Source: an uncultured Prevotella sp. (GTDB taxonomy: Bacteria; Bacteroidota; Bacteroidia; Bacteroidales; Bacteroidaceae). From it: DNA of 53,557 nt. Positions 17,253-26,427 of the stretch are shown here, piece after piece; the first letter of the stretch is position 1, and the number at the start of each line of letters is the position of its first letter. The stretch is taken from positions 1-53,557 of the forward strand of contig CALUIJ010000128.1 of assembly GCA_944320675.1 (NCBI GenBank), in the 5' to 3' direction. A program made the position numbers and the translations under genes. Below the pieces are notes generated by a model. It did no database searches and had not been told where the DNA came from. It saw nothing but the letters and a program-made list of their open reading frames with translations.

Positions 17253-17303
17253 GTTTCATAACCGACGATTATTTTTGTAGCGATTGCGTTTCAATTTGTA
17301 TCA
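17253..17303 (-). promoter_or_regulatory. Candidate HTCS operator: TGAAAC-like hexamers
   Basis: On the minus strand TGATAC (17298-17303) and TGAAAC (17288-17293) are spaced 10 bp apart, and a second TGAAAC (17253-17258) lies 35 bp further on, directly upstream of the -7 box. The same hexamer recurs with 10-11 bp spacing upstream of the susC promoter at 26428. Confidence 0.4.
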
Positions 17304-17602
17304 TACGGTTTTATTTCCGCCGTGGCTCATGCGTAAATATGATATATATCTTTATTTTTGCATAAGAAAAGCCGCGGCCGGCAATATGGTGCCATACTTG
17401 CGCTGCGCCAGTTTGAGCCGTCTTGTTTAAGAAAATGATATTGGCGGAAAGCAATGTGGTGCGCGTCGTGTCGTCCTATAATAATATAATAAGGTGTGCC
17501 AAGCGGCTTGGAGCGTGCGGGAGCACTGATGGCGGACAGTGGAAAAAGTGAGACTAAAAAACGGAACATATTCCGAGGGTAGGCCGGAGGCGGCTTCCAG
17601 GG

Positions 17603-17670
17603 CTGCAAAAGGCCGTCTTTTGCGCCCCAAAACACGGCCTTTCGCGCCCTGAAACACGGCCTTTTGCACG
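17603..17670. repeat. CCGTCTTTTGC-family repeat, three tandem half-units
   Basis: It contains aaaggccgtcttttgcgcc, acacggcctttcgcgcc and acacggccttttgcacg in direct order, each about 27 bp apart. Confidence 0.75.
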
Positions 17671-17754
17671 CTTGTAGGTAAGCGTGTTGTAAACCAAGAA
17701 CTTACGGACTTGCCAAAAAATAAGGGCTACTTGTCTGTGAAATGACATTTTTTA

Positions 17755-17785
17755 TTGGAACTAATGGTAAAAAATAGTAATTTTG
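17755..17785 (+). promoter_or_regulatory. Promoter of the second HTCS gene, nearly leaderless
   Basis: A -33-like TTGG (17755-17758) and a perfect -7 TAATTTTG (17778-17785) are 19 bp apart. The ATG at 17794 follows the -7 box by only 8 bp, so transcription would begin at or very near the start codon. Confidence 0.65.
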
Positions 17786-17793
17786 CATAAGCT

Positions 17794-20700
17794 ATGAAGA
17801 CTCTAAGGAAAACGTCTATATATGTCTTATACGTCGTGGCTCTCATGTTCACGGCGGCTCTCGCGTCGGCCGACAGTGGCCGGCTGTACACGTCGGACCA
17901 GCTTGCCAGCAGCCTTATCAGCTGCATCGGGCAAGACAAGTACGGCTATGTCTGGATAGGGACGGAGAACGGGCTGAGCAAGTTTGACGGCTACCGGTTC
18001 ACCAATTATTATAAGAACAACACTGGCGACGGCGACTCCACGCAGCTGATAGACAACTACATTGCCGACATATTCTCCGACGGCGAAGGCCGGTTGTGGA
18101 TAGGATGCGACAAGGGGCTGATGCAGTACGACTTCATCAACGACAATTTCAAGCGTTACCCTTTTCCGGGCGGCATGAAACCCCGTGTCGAAACCACGTT
18201 GCAGGACGGTAATGGCAACCTTATCCTGGGCACGGCCGGATACGGGCTTTTCTGCATCAGGAAAGGCTCCGACCGTATAGAGAAGCTTGACATCAAGGGC
18301 TGGAAGCCTGCTTACGATTTCACAAACCGCATGTTCAAGGACGACATGGGCGACATCTGGTTCGGTTCCCACCATACGAGCATAACCAAGATGACCGGCG
18401 GGGGAGGCTCCGTCAGGCTGAAGGACTACGAACTGTCGTGCGGCCCGGTGATAAGCTTCATAAAGCTCGATGCCAAGGGTTTCATCGTCATCTGCATGTA
18501 CGGCATCCTCCGTTACGACTACGCCACGGGGAAGCTCTCCGACGCAGGTTTCGACCTTAGCGCTATCAGCAAGAAAGTGTCGATAAGGAAGGCCGTGACC
18601 GACCACGGCGGCAACATATATATAGGTACTTCGGGCAACGGCCTGATGGTGATACCGCGGGGTAGCAAGACGCTTAAGCCGATTGAGACCAAGGACGTAG
18701 GCTTCGACCTGTCAGCCTCGAACGTCAACGACATCTTCGAGGACAAGGACCGTAACATCTGGGTAAGCTGTTACAAGCGCGGCCTTTACCTGCTCAGCCA
18801 TGAGAAGAACGCCTTCGCCAACTGGAACTTCACGTCGCAGAACATATCGCTCGGCAGCGGCATATCGTCGATGGCCGAGGGCGACGGCGGCGACATTTGG
18901 GTCACCGTGCAGAAAGTCGGCGTGTACAGGTTCGACAGGCAGGGCAACATCACGGCGCAGCCCAAGTCGCCCTACGGCTCGGGCACAATCTACAGGGACA
19001 AGCGCGGCGGCTACTGGATATGCTCGGAGAACGCCCTTTATTCGTACGACCCCTATACGGGCGGCTACTCGAAAAAACTCCGGCTCGACGGGTGGGGGCT
19101 CAACTGCATGACCGACGACGGCCGCGGCCGCCTGTTCATCTGCAACTACGGCAAGGGCCTTTGCGTCTACGACACGGGCACGGGCAAGGCCGTGTCGTTC
19201 AACATGGAGGACAAGCGCCGTCAGGGCACGATCTGCAACAACTGGATAAAGTCGCTCTTCATCGACAGCCGTGGGCTGTTGTGGATAGGCAGCAGCAACG
19301 GCCTGTCGTGCATGGACACGAGGAACTATAATTTCAACGTGCTGAAGCATGGCACTCTGCTGCGCGACGTGCAGTGCCTGTCGTTCAGCGAGACGGGCGA
19401 CGGCACCGTGCTCGTCGGCACCAACAACGGCCTTTACGAATACTTCAGGGACGGACGGGGGCTGAAGCCTTTCCCCGGCTCAGGCCACGTAAGGAGCAGG
19501 TCGGTTTACGGCATCGTCGTCGACGAGAACAACGATATATGGCTCAGCACGTCGAGGGGCATCATCATGTACAGCCGCAAGGAGGGCAAGTTCATCAACT
19601 ACGCCCACGGCAACGGCCTTTCGGCCAATGAGTACATACTCGGCGCGGCCATACGCTTCGCCGACAATAGGATAGCCTTCGGCACCAACGACGGCATAAC
19701 CGTGTTCTATCCCGACGAAGTGAAGAACAGCTCCATCGAGATGGACAAGGTCTACCTTACCAACTTTACCGTCAACGGCAAGTCCGTCTTCAGTTTCAGG
19801 GACCGCTTCGAGCTGCCTTACACGAGCAACTCGTTGCAGCTTGAGTTCTCGCTGCTTAATTTCAAGCATGTCAGGGACATAAAGTTCCAGTACAGGATCA
19901 ACGACAGCAAGACCTGGGTGGACGTAAAGGACGGCTCTAACGCCATACAGTTCAACGAGCTTAAGCCCGGCAAGTACGAGATATACGTCAGGGCCGAGTG
20001 CAGCGGCAGGCACTCCAGGGAGACCAAGAAGATAACCATCGTCGTGAACGACCCGTGGTATTCGTCAGCCGCGGCGTGGGTCATATATTTCATGTTGGCC
20101 GGATGCGTCGTGGCGTACGCGCTTTGGCGCTACGGGAAGAACAAGCGCGAGGAGCTCGACGAGGCCAAGATGCGCTTCCTGATCAACGCCACCCACGACA
20201 TACGCTCGCCGCTCACGCTGATACTCGGGCCGCTCAACAAGCTGAAGCAGAGGATTACCGACAAGGACAGCCTTGACGACATCGACACCATCGACCGCAA
20301 CGCCCAGCGCCTGCTCCTGCTTGTCAACCAGATACTCGACGAGCGCCGCATCGACAAGAACCAGATGCACCTGCACTGCCAGCTTACCGATCTCGCGGCG
20401 CAGGCCGGCGGGGTGGCGGCCATGTTCCAAAGCAACGCCCGCCAGCACGGCATCACGCTGGGCGTGGAGAGCGAGGGCGGCGTTTATGCGTGGGTCGACC
20501 GCACCAACTTCGACAAGGTGATACAAAACCTGTTGTCCAACTCGTTCAAGTTCACTCCCGACGGCGGCGACATCCGCATAATACTCCGGGCCGCGGCCGA
20601 CGCCGTTACGGTGCAGGTGCAAGACACCGGCCCCGGCTTCAGCGACGAGGACACCGACCGCCTGTTCGACCGCTTCTACCAAGGCCGCAACAGCACCGGC

Positions 20701-21762
20701 CTGCGCACGGCGGGCACGGGCATAGGGCTCAACCTTTGCCGCACTCTGGTGCAGATGCACGGCGGCAGGATAAAGGCGGCCAACCGCGCCGACGGCGTCA
20801 GGGGCGCCCTCGTCACCATAACGCTGCGCACGGGCAACAGCCACCTGAAACCTGAAGAGATAGTCGCCGACGCCGGCGCGGCCGGATCCGACTGTAAGGC
20901 AAAGGCGAAGGCCCGCTCCGGGAAGAACGTAAGCGTGATGGTGGTCGACGACGACCCCGAGATCGCGGCGTACATACGGAAGGAACTGGGCGGATGGTAC
21001 AGGCTCGAGAGCTTCGGCAACGGCGATGACGCCCTCAAGGCCTTGCTCTCGGGGCATTACGACATAGTCGTCTCCGACATCGTGATGCCCGGGATGGACG
21101 GCATAGCCCTGCTGAAGAGCATCAAGGGCAACAGCCTCGTCTCCGACGTGCCTGTGATATTGCTCACGTCGAAGGACGCCGCCGCCGACCGCCTCGAGGG
21201 CTTCAAGCGCGGGGCCGACGCTTATCTGCCGAAGCCTTTCGACATGGCCGAGTTGCGGGTGATGATAGACAACCTCGTCGACAAGGCGCGTCTGCTGAGG
21301 GGTAAGTACTCCGGGGCGCAGGCCCAGGACGGCAAGGTGGACGACATTAAGGTGAAAGGCAACGACGACGCACTGATGGAGCGCATAATGAAGTCGGTTA
21401 ACAAGAACCTTTCAAACCCCGACTTCAACGTGGAGAACCTCTCGGCCGACGTCGGCATAAGCCGCGCCCAGTTGCACCGCAAGATGAAGGAGATAACCGG
21501 CATATCCGCCGGCGAGTTCATCCGCAACCTGCGCCTCGAGCAGGCCGCGAAGCTTATTTGCGAGGATAAGGTGAACATAACGCAGGTGGCCTACAGCGTA
21601 GGCTTCAACAACCAGACGCATTTCTCAACCGTGTTCAAGAAGCATTTCGGCATGCCGCCCACCGAGTATGCCAGCAAGCACAGGGCCGGGAACGGCGGGG
21701 AAAGCACCCCCGGGGAAAGGACGGCCGCCACGCGGCATACGGAAAACCAACAAGCAACATGA
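17794..21762 (+). CDS. Hybrid two-component system regulator (HTCS) for xylan use
   Basis: This 1322-residue sensor and regulator has a signal peptide (about 1-26); periplasmic propellers with Reg_prop repeats (GYVWIGTENGLSKFDGY, GRLWIGCDKGLMQYD, GLLWIGSSNGLSCMD); a Y_Y_Y domain (about 670-750); a membrane segment (about 757-780); a kinase with H801 in NATHDIRSPLTL; an ATPase with NLLSNSFKFTPDGG; a receiver with D1095 in VVSDIVMPG; and an AraC-type end (about 1205-1305) with VAYSVGFNNQTHFSTVFKKHFG. It sits between the divergent xylan operon and the GH67/GH35 genes and upstream of the SusC/D xylan operon, so it probably senses xylo-oligosaccharides and activates all three (inference). The stop codon is one base before the GH67 start, implying translational coupling of regulator and enzyme. 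Confidence 0.95.
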   Translation: MKTLRKTSIYVLYVVALMFTAALASADSGRLYTSDQLASSLISCIGQDKYGYVWIGTENGLSKFDGYRFTNYYKNNTGDGDSTQLIDNYIADIFSDGEGRLWIGCDKGLMQYDFINDNFKRYPFPGGMKPRVETTLQDGNGNLILGTAGYGLFCIRKGSDRIEKLDIKGWKPAYDFTNRMFKDDMGDIWFGSHHTSITKMTGGGGSVRLKDYELSCGPVISFIKLDAKGFIVICMYGILRYDYATGKLSDAGFDLSAISKKVSIRKAVTDHGGNIYIGTSGNGLMVIPRGSKTLKPIETKDVGFDLSASNVNDIFEDKDRNIWVSCYKRGLYLLSHEKNAFANWNFTSQNISLGSGISSMAEGDGGDIWVTVQKVGVYRFDRQGNITAQPKSPYGSGTIYRDKRGGYWICSENALYSYDPYTGGYSKKLRLDGWGLNCMTDDGRGRLFICNYGKGLCVYDTGTGKAVSFNMEDKRRQGTICNNWIKSLFIDSRGLLWIGSSNGLSCMDTRNYNFNVLKHGTLLRDVQCLSFSETGDGTVLVGTNNGLYEYFRDGRGLKPFPGSGHVRSRSVYGIVVDENNDIWLSTSRGIIMYSRKEGKFINYAHGNGLSANEYILGAAIRFADNRIAFGTNDGITVFYPDEVKNSSIEMDKVYLTNFTVNGKSVFSFRDRFELPYTSNSLQLEFSLLNFKHVRDIKFQYRINDSKTWVDVKDGSNAIQFNELKPGKYEIYVRAECSGRHSRETKKITIVVNDPWYSSAAAWVIYFMLAGCVVAYALWRYGKNKREELDEAKMRFLINATHDIRSPLTLILGPLNKLKQRITDKDSLDDIDTIDRNAQRLLLLVNQILDERRIDKNQMHLHCQLTDLAAQAGGVAAMFQSNARQHGITLGVESEGGVYAWVDRTNFDKVIQNLLSNSFKFTPDGGDIRIILRAAADAVTVQVQDTGPGFSDEDTDRLFDRFYQGRNSTGLRTAGTGIGLNLCRTLVQMHGGRIKAANRADGVRGALVTITLRTGNSHLKPEEIVADAGAAGSDCKAKAKARSGKNVSVMVVDDDPEIAAYIRKELGGWYRLESFGNGDDALKALLSGHYDIVVSDIVMPGMDGIALLKSIKGNSLVSDVPVILLTSKDAAADRLEGFKRGADAYLPKPFDMAELRVMIDNLVDKARLLRGKYSGAQAQDGKVDDIKVKGNDDALMERIMKSVNKNLSNPDFNVENLSADVGISRAQLHRKMKEITGISAGEFIRNLRLEQAAKLICEDKVNITQVAYSVGFNNQTHFSTVFKKHFGMPPTEYASKHRAGNGGESTPGERTAATRHTENQQAT

Positions 21763-21763
21763 T

Positions 21764-23842
21764 ATGGAAACAGTAAACAATTACAGGAACAGGGGCGTGC
21801 GCGCCGCCGCCCGGTGGCTGTGGGTGGCCATGGCCGCGCTGGCCATGGTGCCGGCGCAGCCGGTATGCGGCGCGGCCGCAGACGGCGGCCAGGCCGGCGA
21901 GGACGGTTCGAGGCTGTGGCTGAGGATGGCTCCGGCCGCAGGCGGCGCAAGGATAACGGCCAAGGATGGGTCGGCCGTGGCGGCGACGGCCGTACGCGAG
22001 CTGTCGGCGTATTGGCGCGGCGGCGACGTGCTGCTGCAGAGGGACAACAGCCTGCCCGACGACGACGGTTTCGTGATCGACTTCGCTGACGGCGGCGCGC
22101 CCGTCACCGTAAGGGCCCGGCGCAGCGCAGGCCTGCTATACGGCGCTTACGAACTGCTCAGGAGGCAGCAGCTGAGCCTGCTGCCGGCCGGCGGAACGCC
22201 CGCCGTGAAACAGTATGCCGGGGGCCGGTCTTTCGTGTCGCGTCCCGCCGTCGACCACCGCGTGCTCAACCATTGGGACAATCCCGACGGCAGCGTAGAG
22301 CGCGGGTATGCCGGCAAGAGCATCTGGAAGTGGGACGAGATCAACGGCGGCGAGGGCACGATGAGCATCGACCTGAAGGAACGGATCACCATGTACGCCC
22401 GCGCCAACGCCTCGATAGGCATCAACGGCAGCGTGCTCAACAACGTAAACGCCAGCCCCTGCATGCTTACGGCCGAATATATAAATAAGGTGAAGGTCAT
22501 CGCCGACCTGCTGCGCCCTTACGGCATAAGGACCTACCTGTCGGTTAACTTTGCCTCGCCGATGGCCGTCGGCGGACTGGAGACGGCCGACCCGCTCGAC
22601 CCCCGCGTAGCCGAATGGTGGAAGAGGAAGGTGAAGGAGATATACGCCGCGGTGCCCGACTTCGGCGGATTCCTCGTAAAGGCCAACTCCGAGGGGCAGC
22701 CCGGCCCCGGCGACTACGGCCGCACCCACGCCGACGGGGCCAACATGCTGGCCGAAGCCCTGGCCCCATACAAGGGGATAGTGATGTGGCGCAGCTTCGT
22801 CTACGGCAACCACGAGGGCGAGGACCGCGTGATGCAGGCCGTGACCGAGTTTAAGGGCCTCGACGGCAAGTTCGCCCCAAACGTCGTCCTGCAGTCGAAG
22901 AACGGCCCGCTCGACTTCCAGCCGCGCGAGCCCTACGCCCCGATATTCGACCAGATGAGTCATACGCCCATGTGGGCCGAGCTGCAGATAACGCAGGAAT
23001 ACCTCGGGCAGAGCCTCCACCTGGTATACCTTGCGCCGATGTGGAGCGAGTTTTTCAAGTTTGTCAACATAGGCAACGGCCGCGGGGCGGCGGGGCCGTG
23101 CGGCCGCGAAGCGGGACAACCGGTCACCGGCCTGGCCGGGGTGGCCAACACGGGCGACGACGCCAACTGGTGCGGACACCACTTCTCGCAGGCCAACTGG
23201 TATGCCTTCGGCCGCATGGCGTGGGCCCCGTCGCTAACGCCCGACAGCATAGCCCGCGAATGGCTTGCGCAGACGTTCACGCCCGACACCGCCTTCGTAA
23301 ACCCCGTGGCCGAGATAATGACGGCCAGCCGCGAGGCCTGCGTCGACTACATGATGCCCCTCGGCCTGCACCACATATTCAAGGCCGACCACCATTACGG
23401 CCCCGAGCCGCAGGGCTATTACCCGCAGTACCCTATAGAGTGGTGCCCAGTATACTACCACAAGGCCGACTCGCTCGGCATCGGCTTCGACCGCACGCGC
23501 ACCGGGACCGGCGCCGTGGCCCAATACCGCCACCCTTACGACAGCATCTACAACAGCCTTGAGGCCTGCCCCGAGGAATACCTGCTGTGGTTCCACCACG
23601 TAAGCTGGGACCATAAGATGAAGAACGGGCTGACGCTGTGGCAGGACCTCCGCGCGCATTACGACCGCGGAGTGGCCGAGGTGGAGCGTTTCGCCGCCGT
23701 GTGGCGCAGGATGCGCCCCTACGTCGACGAACGCCGCTTCGGCGAAGTGAGCCGAAGGCTCGACCGCCAGCTGGCCGACGCCAAGGAGTGGCGCGACGTC
23801 TGCATAGGATATTTCTCAAGGGTGAAAGGCTCTCCCGATTGA
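21764..23842 (+). CDS. GH67 xylan alpha-1,2-glucuronidase
   Basis: From the ATG at 21764 the product is 692 residues with an N-terminal export signal (about 1-38). GH67 is recognised by NASIGINGSVLNNVNAS, GFLVKANSEGQPGPGDYGRT and the later GRMAWAPSLTPDSIAREW. Candidate catalytic residues by spacing against Cellvibrio GlcA67A are the acid E310 (NSEGQ) and the bases D384 (GPLDFQ) and E412 (ITQEYLG). The enzyme removes terminal (4-O-methyl)glucuronic acid from the non-reducing end of xylo-oligosaccharides, so it acts after endoxylanase, in the periplasm. An ATG at 21759 overlaps the HTCS stop in another frame and is rejected; an earlier in-frame start at 21668 would sit inside the regulator gene. 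Confidence 0.95.
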   Translation: METVNNYRNRGVRAAARWLWVAMAALAMVPAQPVCGAAADGGQAGEDGSRLWLRMAPAAGGARITAKDGSAVAATAVRELSAYWRGGDVLLQRDNSLPDDDGFVIDFADGGAPVTVRARRSAGLLYGAYELLRRQQLSLLPAGGTPAVKQYAGGRSFVSRPAVDHRVLNHWDNPDGSVERGYAGKSIWKWDEINGGEGTMSIDLKERITMYARANASIGINGSVLNNVNASPCMLTAEYINKVKVIADLLRPYGIRTYLSVNFASPMAVGGLETADPLDPRVAEWWKRKVKEIYAAVPDFGGFLVKANSEGQPGPGDYGRTHADGANMLAEALAPYKGIVMWRSFVYGNHEGEDRVMQAVTEFKGLDGKFAPNVVLQSKNGPLDFQPREPYAPIFDQMSHTPMWAELQITQEYLGQSLHLVYLAPMWSEFFKFVNIGNGRGAAGPCGREAGQPVTGLAGVANTGDDANWCGHHFSQANWYAFGRMAWAPSLTPDSIAREWLAQTFTPDTAFVNPVAEIMTASREACVDYMMPLGLHHIFKADHHYGPEPQGYYPQYPIEWCPVYYHKADSLGIGFDRTRTGTGAVAQYRHPYDSIYNSLEACPEEYLLWFHHVSWDHKMKNGLTLWQDLRAHYDRGVAEVERFAAVWRRMRPYVDERRFGEVSRRLDRQLADAKEWRDVCIGYFSRVKGSPD

Positions 23843-23899
23843 GGACGGCCGGTCGGCAAGTATTCTTAATGTTTGAATCCAAAATTTAAATTAGCACGA

Positions 23900-25690
23900 A
23901 TGTTTACCAGGAAAGTATTAATCTGCCTGTTGTTGTCGGCGGCGGTGCAGGCCGTGGCGCAATCCGCGCTTGAAATCCGCGGTCGCGACGCTTGGCTCGA
24001 GGTGGGCGGCAAGCCCATGCTGATACTCGGCGGCGAGCTTAGCAACTCGGCCGCTACGTGCGTCGGCGATATCGACAGGGTGATGCCCGAGATGAAACGG
24101 CTCGGGCTTAACACGGTGCTCGTGCCCGCACAGTGGGACTTGATAGAGCCTGAAGAGGGCAAGTTTGACTTTACGCTGATAGGCCGGACCATCGACAAGG
24201 CCCGCGAGAACGGCCTGAAAGTGGTGTTCCTGTGGTTCGGGGCTTGGAAAAACTCGATGAGCTGCTATGCGCCACTGTGGTTTAAGGAGGACGTGAAGCG
24301 CTTCCCGAGGGCCGTTACCGCCACCGGCAAGCCGATGGAGATAGCGAGCGCGTTCTCCGACGACGTGCTTGAGGCCGACAACAGGGCGTTCACCAAGCTG
24401 ATGGAATATATCGCTGCGAACGACGGGGACAAGTCGACGGTGATAATGGTGCAGGTGGAAAACGAGATAGGCATGCTCGAGGACGCGCGCGACCATTCGC
24501 CCGAAGCCGACAAGCTGTTTGAGGGTGAAGTCCCCGACGACCTCACAGCTTACCTCCTAAAGCACTTGGACGGGTTGCATCCGTGGATGCTCGGCCGCCT
24601 GGCCGGCGGCGGTCAGCATCGGCCGGGAAGCGTAAAGGCGTTGGAGCGTAAGCTCAAGGCCGGCGGAACGTGGCGCGGATTGTTCGGCGACGGCGTTTCC
24701 ACCGACGAGATATTCATGGCCTACCATTACGCCAAATACGTAGAACGGCTGGCCGGGAGCGCACGTAAGGTCCACGGTCTGCCCCTTTACGTCAACGCGG
24801 CCCTTAACAGCCGGGGGCGCAAACCGGGCGAATATCCGTCGGCCGGGCCGCTCGCCCATCTTATCGACGTTTGGCGGTGCGCCGCCCCTGGCATCGACTT
24901 GCTCGCGCCCGACATATACGACACGGGCTTCAAGGGTTGGGCGGCGCAGTACGCCTTGGACGGCAATCCGCTGTTCATACCCGAGTCGCGTTGCTGTGAA
25001 AACAGCGGAGTGAGAGCCATGTATGTTTTCGGCGAACACGGCGCGATAGGCTTCTGCCCGTTCGCGATCGACCAGTCTGACGCAGCTTCGCGCACTTCCG
25101 TCAGCGGCGGTTACGCCATGTTGGCGCAGCTTGCGCCGTTGCTCCTGGAGCGTCGCGGCGGCGGTGGGGACGGTGCCGCGCTCCGTCGTTCCGGCGTGAC
25201 CGGCGGACGGGATACATGGGGACTGCTATTCGACAAGGATGACAGCGAGCGTATAATAGCCGACGGAGGACTGACGATGACGTGCCGCCACTTCTTCACC
25301 CTTCCGTGGGACGCCAGGGCGAAGGCCGGCACTTGGCCCGAGGGCGGCGGGTTGATAATAAAGCTCGGCCGTAACGACTATATCGTGGCCGGCAACGGCA
25401 TTGTCGTGACGTTCCAGACAAGTTCGGAGAAAGAGCAGGAAGAACGCCGCACGCTGGGCGAAGACGGCTTCGCCGCGTCAGGTTCGGCGGCCGATGGCGG
25501 GCTGACGGCCAAGCCGGCCTTTAAGGGCGGGCGCATAGGCATCGGTTATGTCGACGAGGTAAGCTTCGGCTCCGACGGCGGGATGAAGTACGTAAGGCGT
25601 GAGAATGGCGACCAGACCCATCAGGGCCGCCACGTCCGCATATCCGCCGGAGAGAATAAGATACTGCATGTCAGGCTGTATGAATATTGA
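23900..25690 (+). CDS. GH35 beta-galactosidase-like enzyme with DUF5597-type C-terminus
   Basis: From the ATG at 23900 the product is 596 residues with a signal peptide ending near AVAQS. The GH35 barrel shows E189 as acid/base (MVQVENEIG) and E362 as nucleophile (PLFIPESRC), with the opening GGKPMLILGGELSNSAAT and a Trp-rich VVFLWFGAWKN strand. Residues after about 420 resemble DUF5597, a usual partner of this GH35 subgroup. GH35 enzymes remove terminal beta-galactose; in a xylan locus the likely target is galactose on complex xylan side chains, though another sugar is possible. It follows GH67 by 57 bp and probably shares the HTCS transcript. A TTG at 23873 is in frame but would place nine residues before a clean signal peptide. 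Confidence 0.9.
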   Translation: MFTRKVLICLLLSAAVQAVAQSALEIRGRDAWLEVGGKPMLILGGELSNSAATCVGDIDRVMPEMKRLGLNTVLVPAQWDLIEPEEGKFDFTLIGRTIDKARENGLKVVFLWFGAWKNSMSCYAPLWFKEDVKRFPRAVTATGKPMEIASAFSDDVLEADNRAFTKLMEYIAANDGDKSTVIMVQVENEIGMLEDARDHSPEADKLFEGEVPDDLTAYLLKHLDGLHPWMLGRLAGGGQHRPGSVKALERKLKAGGTWRGLFGDGVSTDEIFMAYHYAKYVERLAGSARKVHGLPLYVNAALNSRGRKPGEYPSAGPLAHLIDVWRCAAPGIDLLAPDIYDTGFKGWAAQYALDGNPLFIPESRCCENSGVRAMYVFGEHGAIGFCPFAIDQSDAASRTSVSGGYAMLAQLAPLLLERRGGGGDGAALRRSGVTGGRDTWGLLFDKDDSERIIADGGLTMTCRHFFTLPWDARAKAGTWPEGGGLIIKLGRNDYIVAGNGIVVTFQTSSEKEQEERRTLGEDGFAASGSAADGGLTAKPAFKGGRIGIGYVDEVSFGSDGGMKYVRRENGDQTHQGRHVRISAGENKILHVRLYEY

Positions 25691-25723
25691 CCGTTCGTAA
25701 CTCGCTGATGGTCAGCCGTATTC

Positions 25724-25762
25724 CCAAAGGCCGTCTTTTGCCGTGCAAAAGACGGCCTTTGG
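25724..25762. repeat. CCGTCTTTTGC-family repeat forming a perfect 18-bp hairpin; likely terminator of the GH67/GH35 unit
   Basis: CCAAAGGCCGTCTTTTGC (25724-25741) pairs perfectly with 25745-25762 around a CGT loop. Two more degenerate half-units follow to about 25805. It lies 33 bp after the GH35 stop. Confidence 0.85.
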
Positions 25763-25887
25763 CATAATGAAAGATAACCTTTTGCGCTGCAAAAGACCGT
25801 CTTCCGCCGGGCCGTCGGCAAGCACCAGTCTCTCTGCCGCCAGTGCGCTGCGCGGCCGTGCGCCTCCGCTTCCGCCGTATTTACCCC

Positions 25888-26043
25888 AAATCGGTCATTA
25901 GAACGTAATGCTTGAAGAAATGCTTGTTTCACATACTCTTCGGCCTGCTTATGCGTTTCTGTCGGCATCTTGCTCTCATCCCGTCGAAGGCGTAGCTCGC
26001 TACGCCTTCGACGGAACGGAAAGCAATCTGCCCGACATTAACA
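25888..26043. repeat. Second dispersed repeat family, copy with large palindrome
   Basis: It starts with ccccaaatcggtcattag and contains cggcctgcttatgcg. A core stem of 16 perfect bases per arm (25981-25996 and 25999-26014, loop TC) extends imperfectly outward so that about 25953-25996 pairs with 25999-26043. A shorter relative lies at 38672-38725. Confidence 0.7.
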
Positions 26044-26044
26044 C

Positions 26045-26170
26045 AACGTCAGTTCGGTATAATGATTATTCCATAAAAAGTATCGTTGTTGTATCGTTTT
26101 TTATGAAGCCACCGACTTCTTACACTTTGGAATGATTCCATTTTCATTATTCTTATACCGGACTGACGTT
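26045..26170. repeat. 126-bp element with 18-bp terminal inverted repeats
   Basis: AACGTCAGTTCGGTATAA at 26045-26062 pairs with TTATACCGGACTGACGTT at 26153-26170, 17 of 18 matching. The interior has no gene. The size and ends recall a miniature transposable element remnant. Confidence 0.5.
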
Positions 26171-26351
26171 AACACATAGTCAGACCAAGGTCTAATGCCC
26201 GGTTTGGGTTTACAATATTTTACATTGGCCGGACGACGATGGATGTTTCAGCTTCGATATTTGCTATAATGGCGTTTATATTTGATTAATTGCCGCCTGC
26301 GATACGAATTCGTATAAAAATGTTCTTAAAAATGAAAAAAACATCATGAAA

Positions 26352-26396
26352 TGAGACGTTACAAAACCATGAGACATTTTGAAACACAGCTGAAAC
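26352..26396 (+). promoter_or_regulatory. Candidate HTCS operator upstream of susC
   Basis: TGAGAC at 26352 and 26370 and TGAAAC at 26380 and 26391 are direct repeats spaced 18, 10 and 11 bp, ending 31 bp before the -7 box. Spacing of about one helical turn fits an AraC-type activator bound next to the polymerase. Confidence 0.45.
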
Positions 26397-26427
26397 ATTT
26401 CTTAATACGACATATTGGTTAATTAAC

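Larger units (their letters stand above)
17083..17793. other. 711-bp divergent regulatory region between the xylan operon and the second HTCS
   Basis: It holds a minus-strand promoter at 17238-17245 with TGAAAC-like hexamers behind it at 17253-17303, a CCGTCTTTTGC-family repeat at 17603-17670 and a plus-strand promoter at 17755-17785. No gene is supported here. Confidence 0.75.

Noticed and set aside
17603..17670. Possible CRISPR array from repeated CCGTCTTTTGC words
   Set aside because: Half-units vary in sequence, are only about 27 bp apart with no constant repeats and unique spacers, and no cas genes are present.
21668..21763. Earlier in-frame start for the GH67 gene
   Set aside because: It would overlap the C-terminus of the HTCS by 95 bp and precede a good export signal with unrelated sequence.
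26045..26170. Intact insertion sequence
   Set aside because: There are inverted ends but only 126 bp and no transposase frame; at most a miniature remnant.
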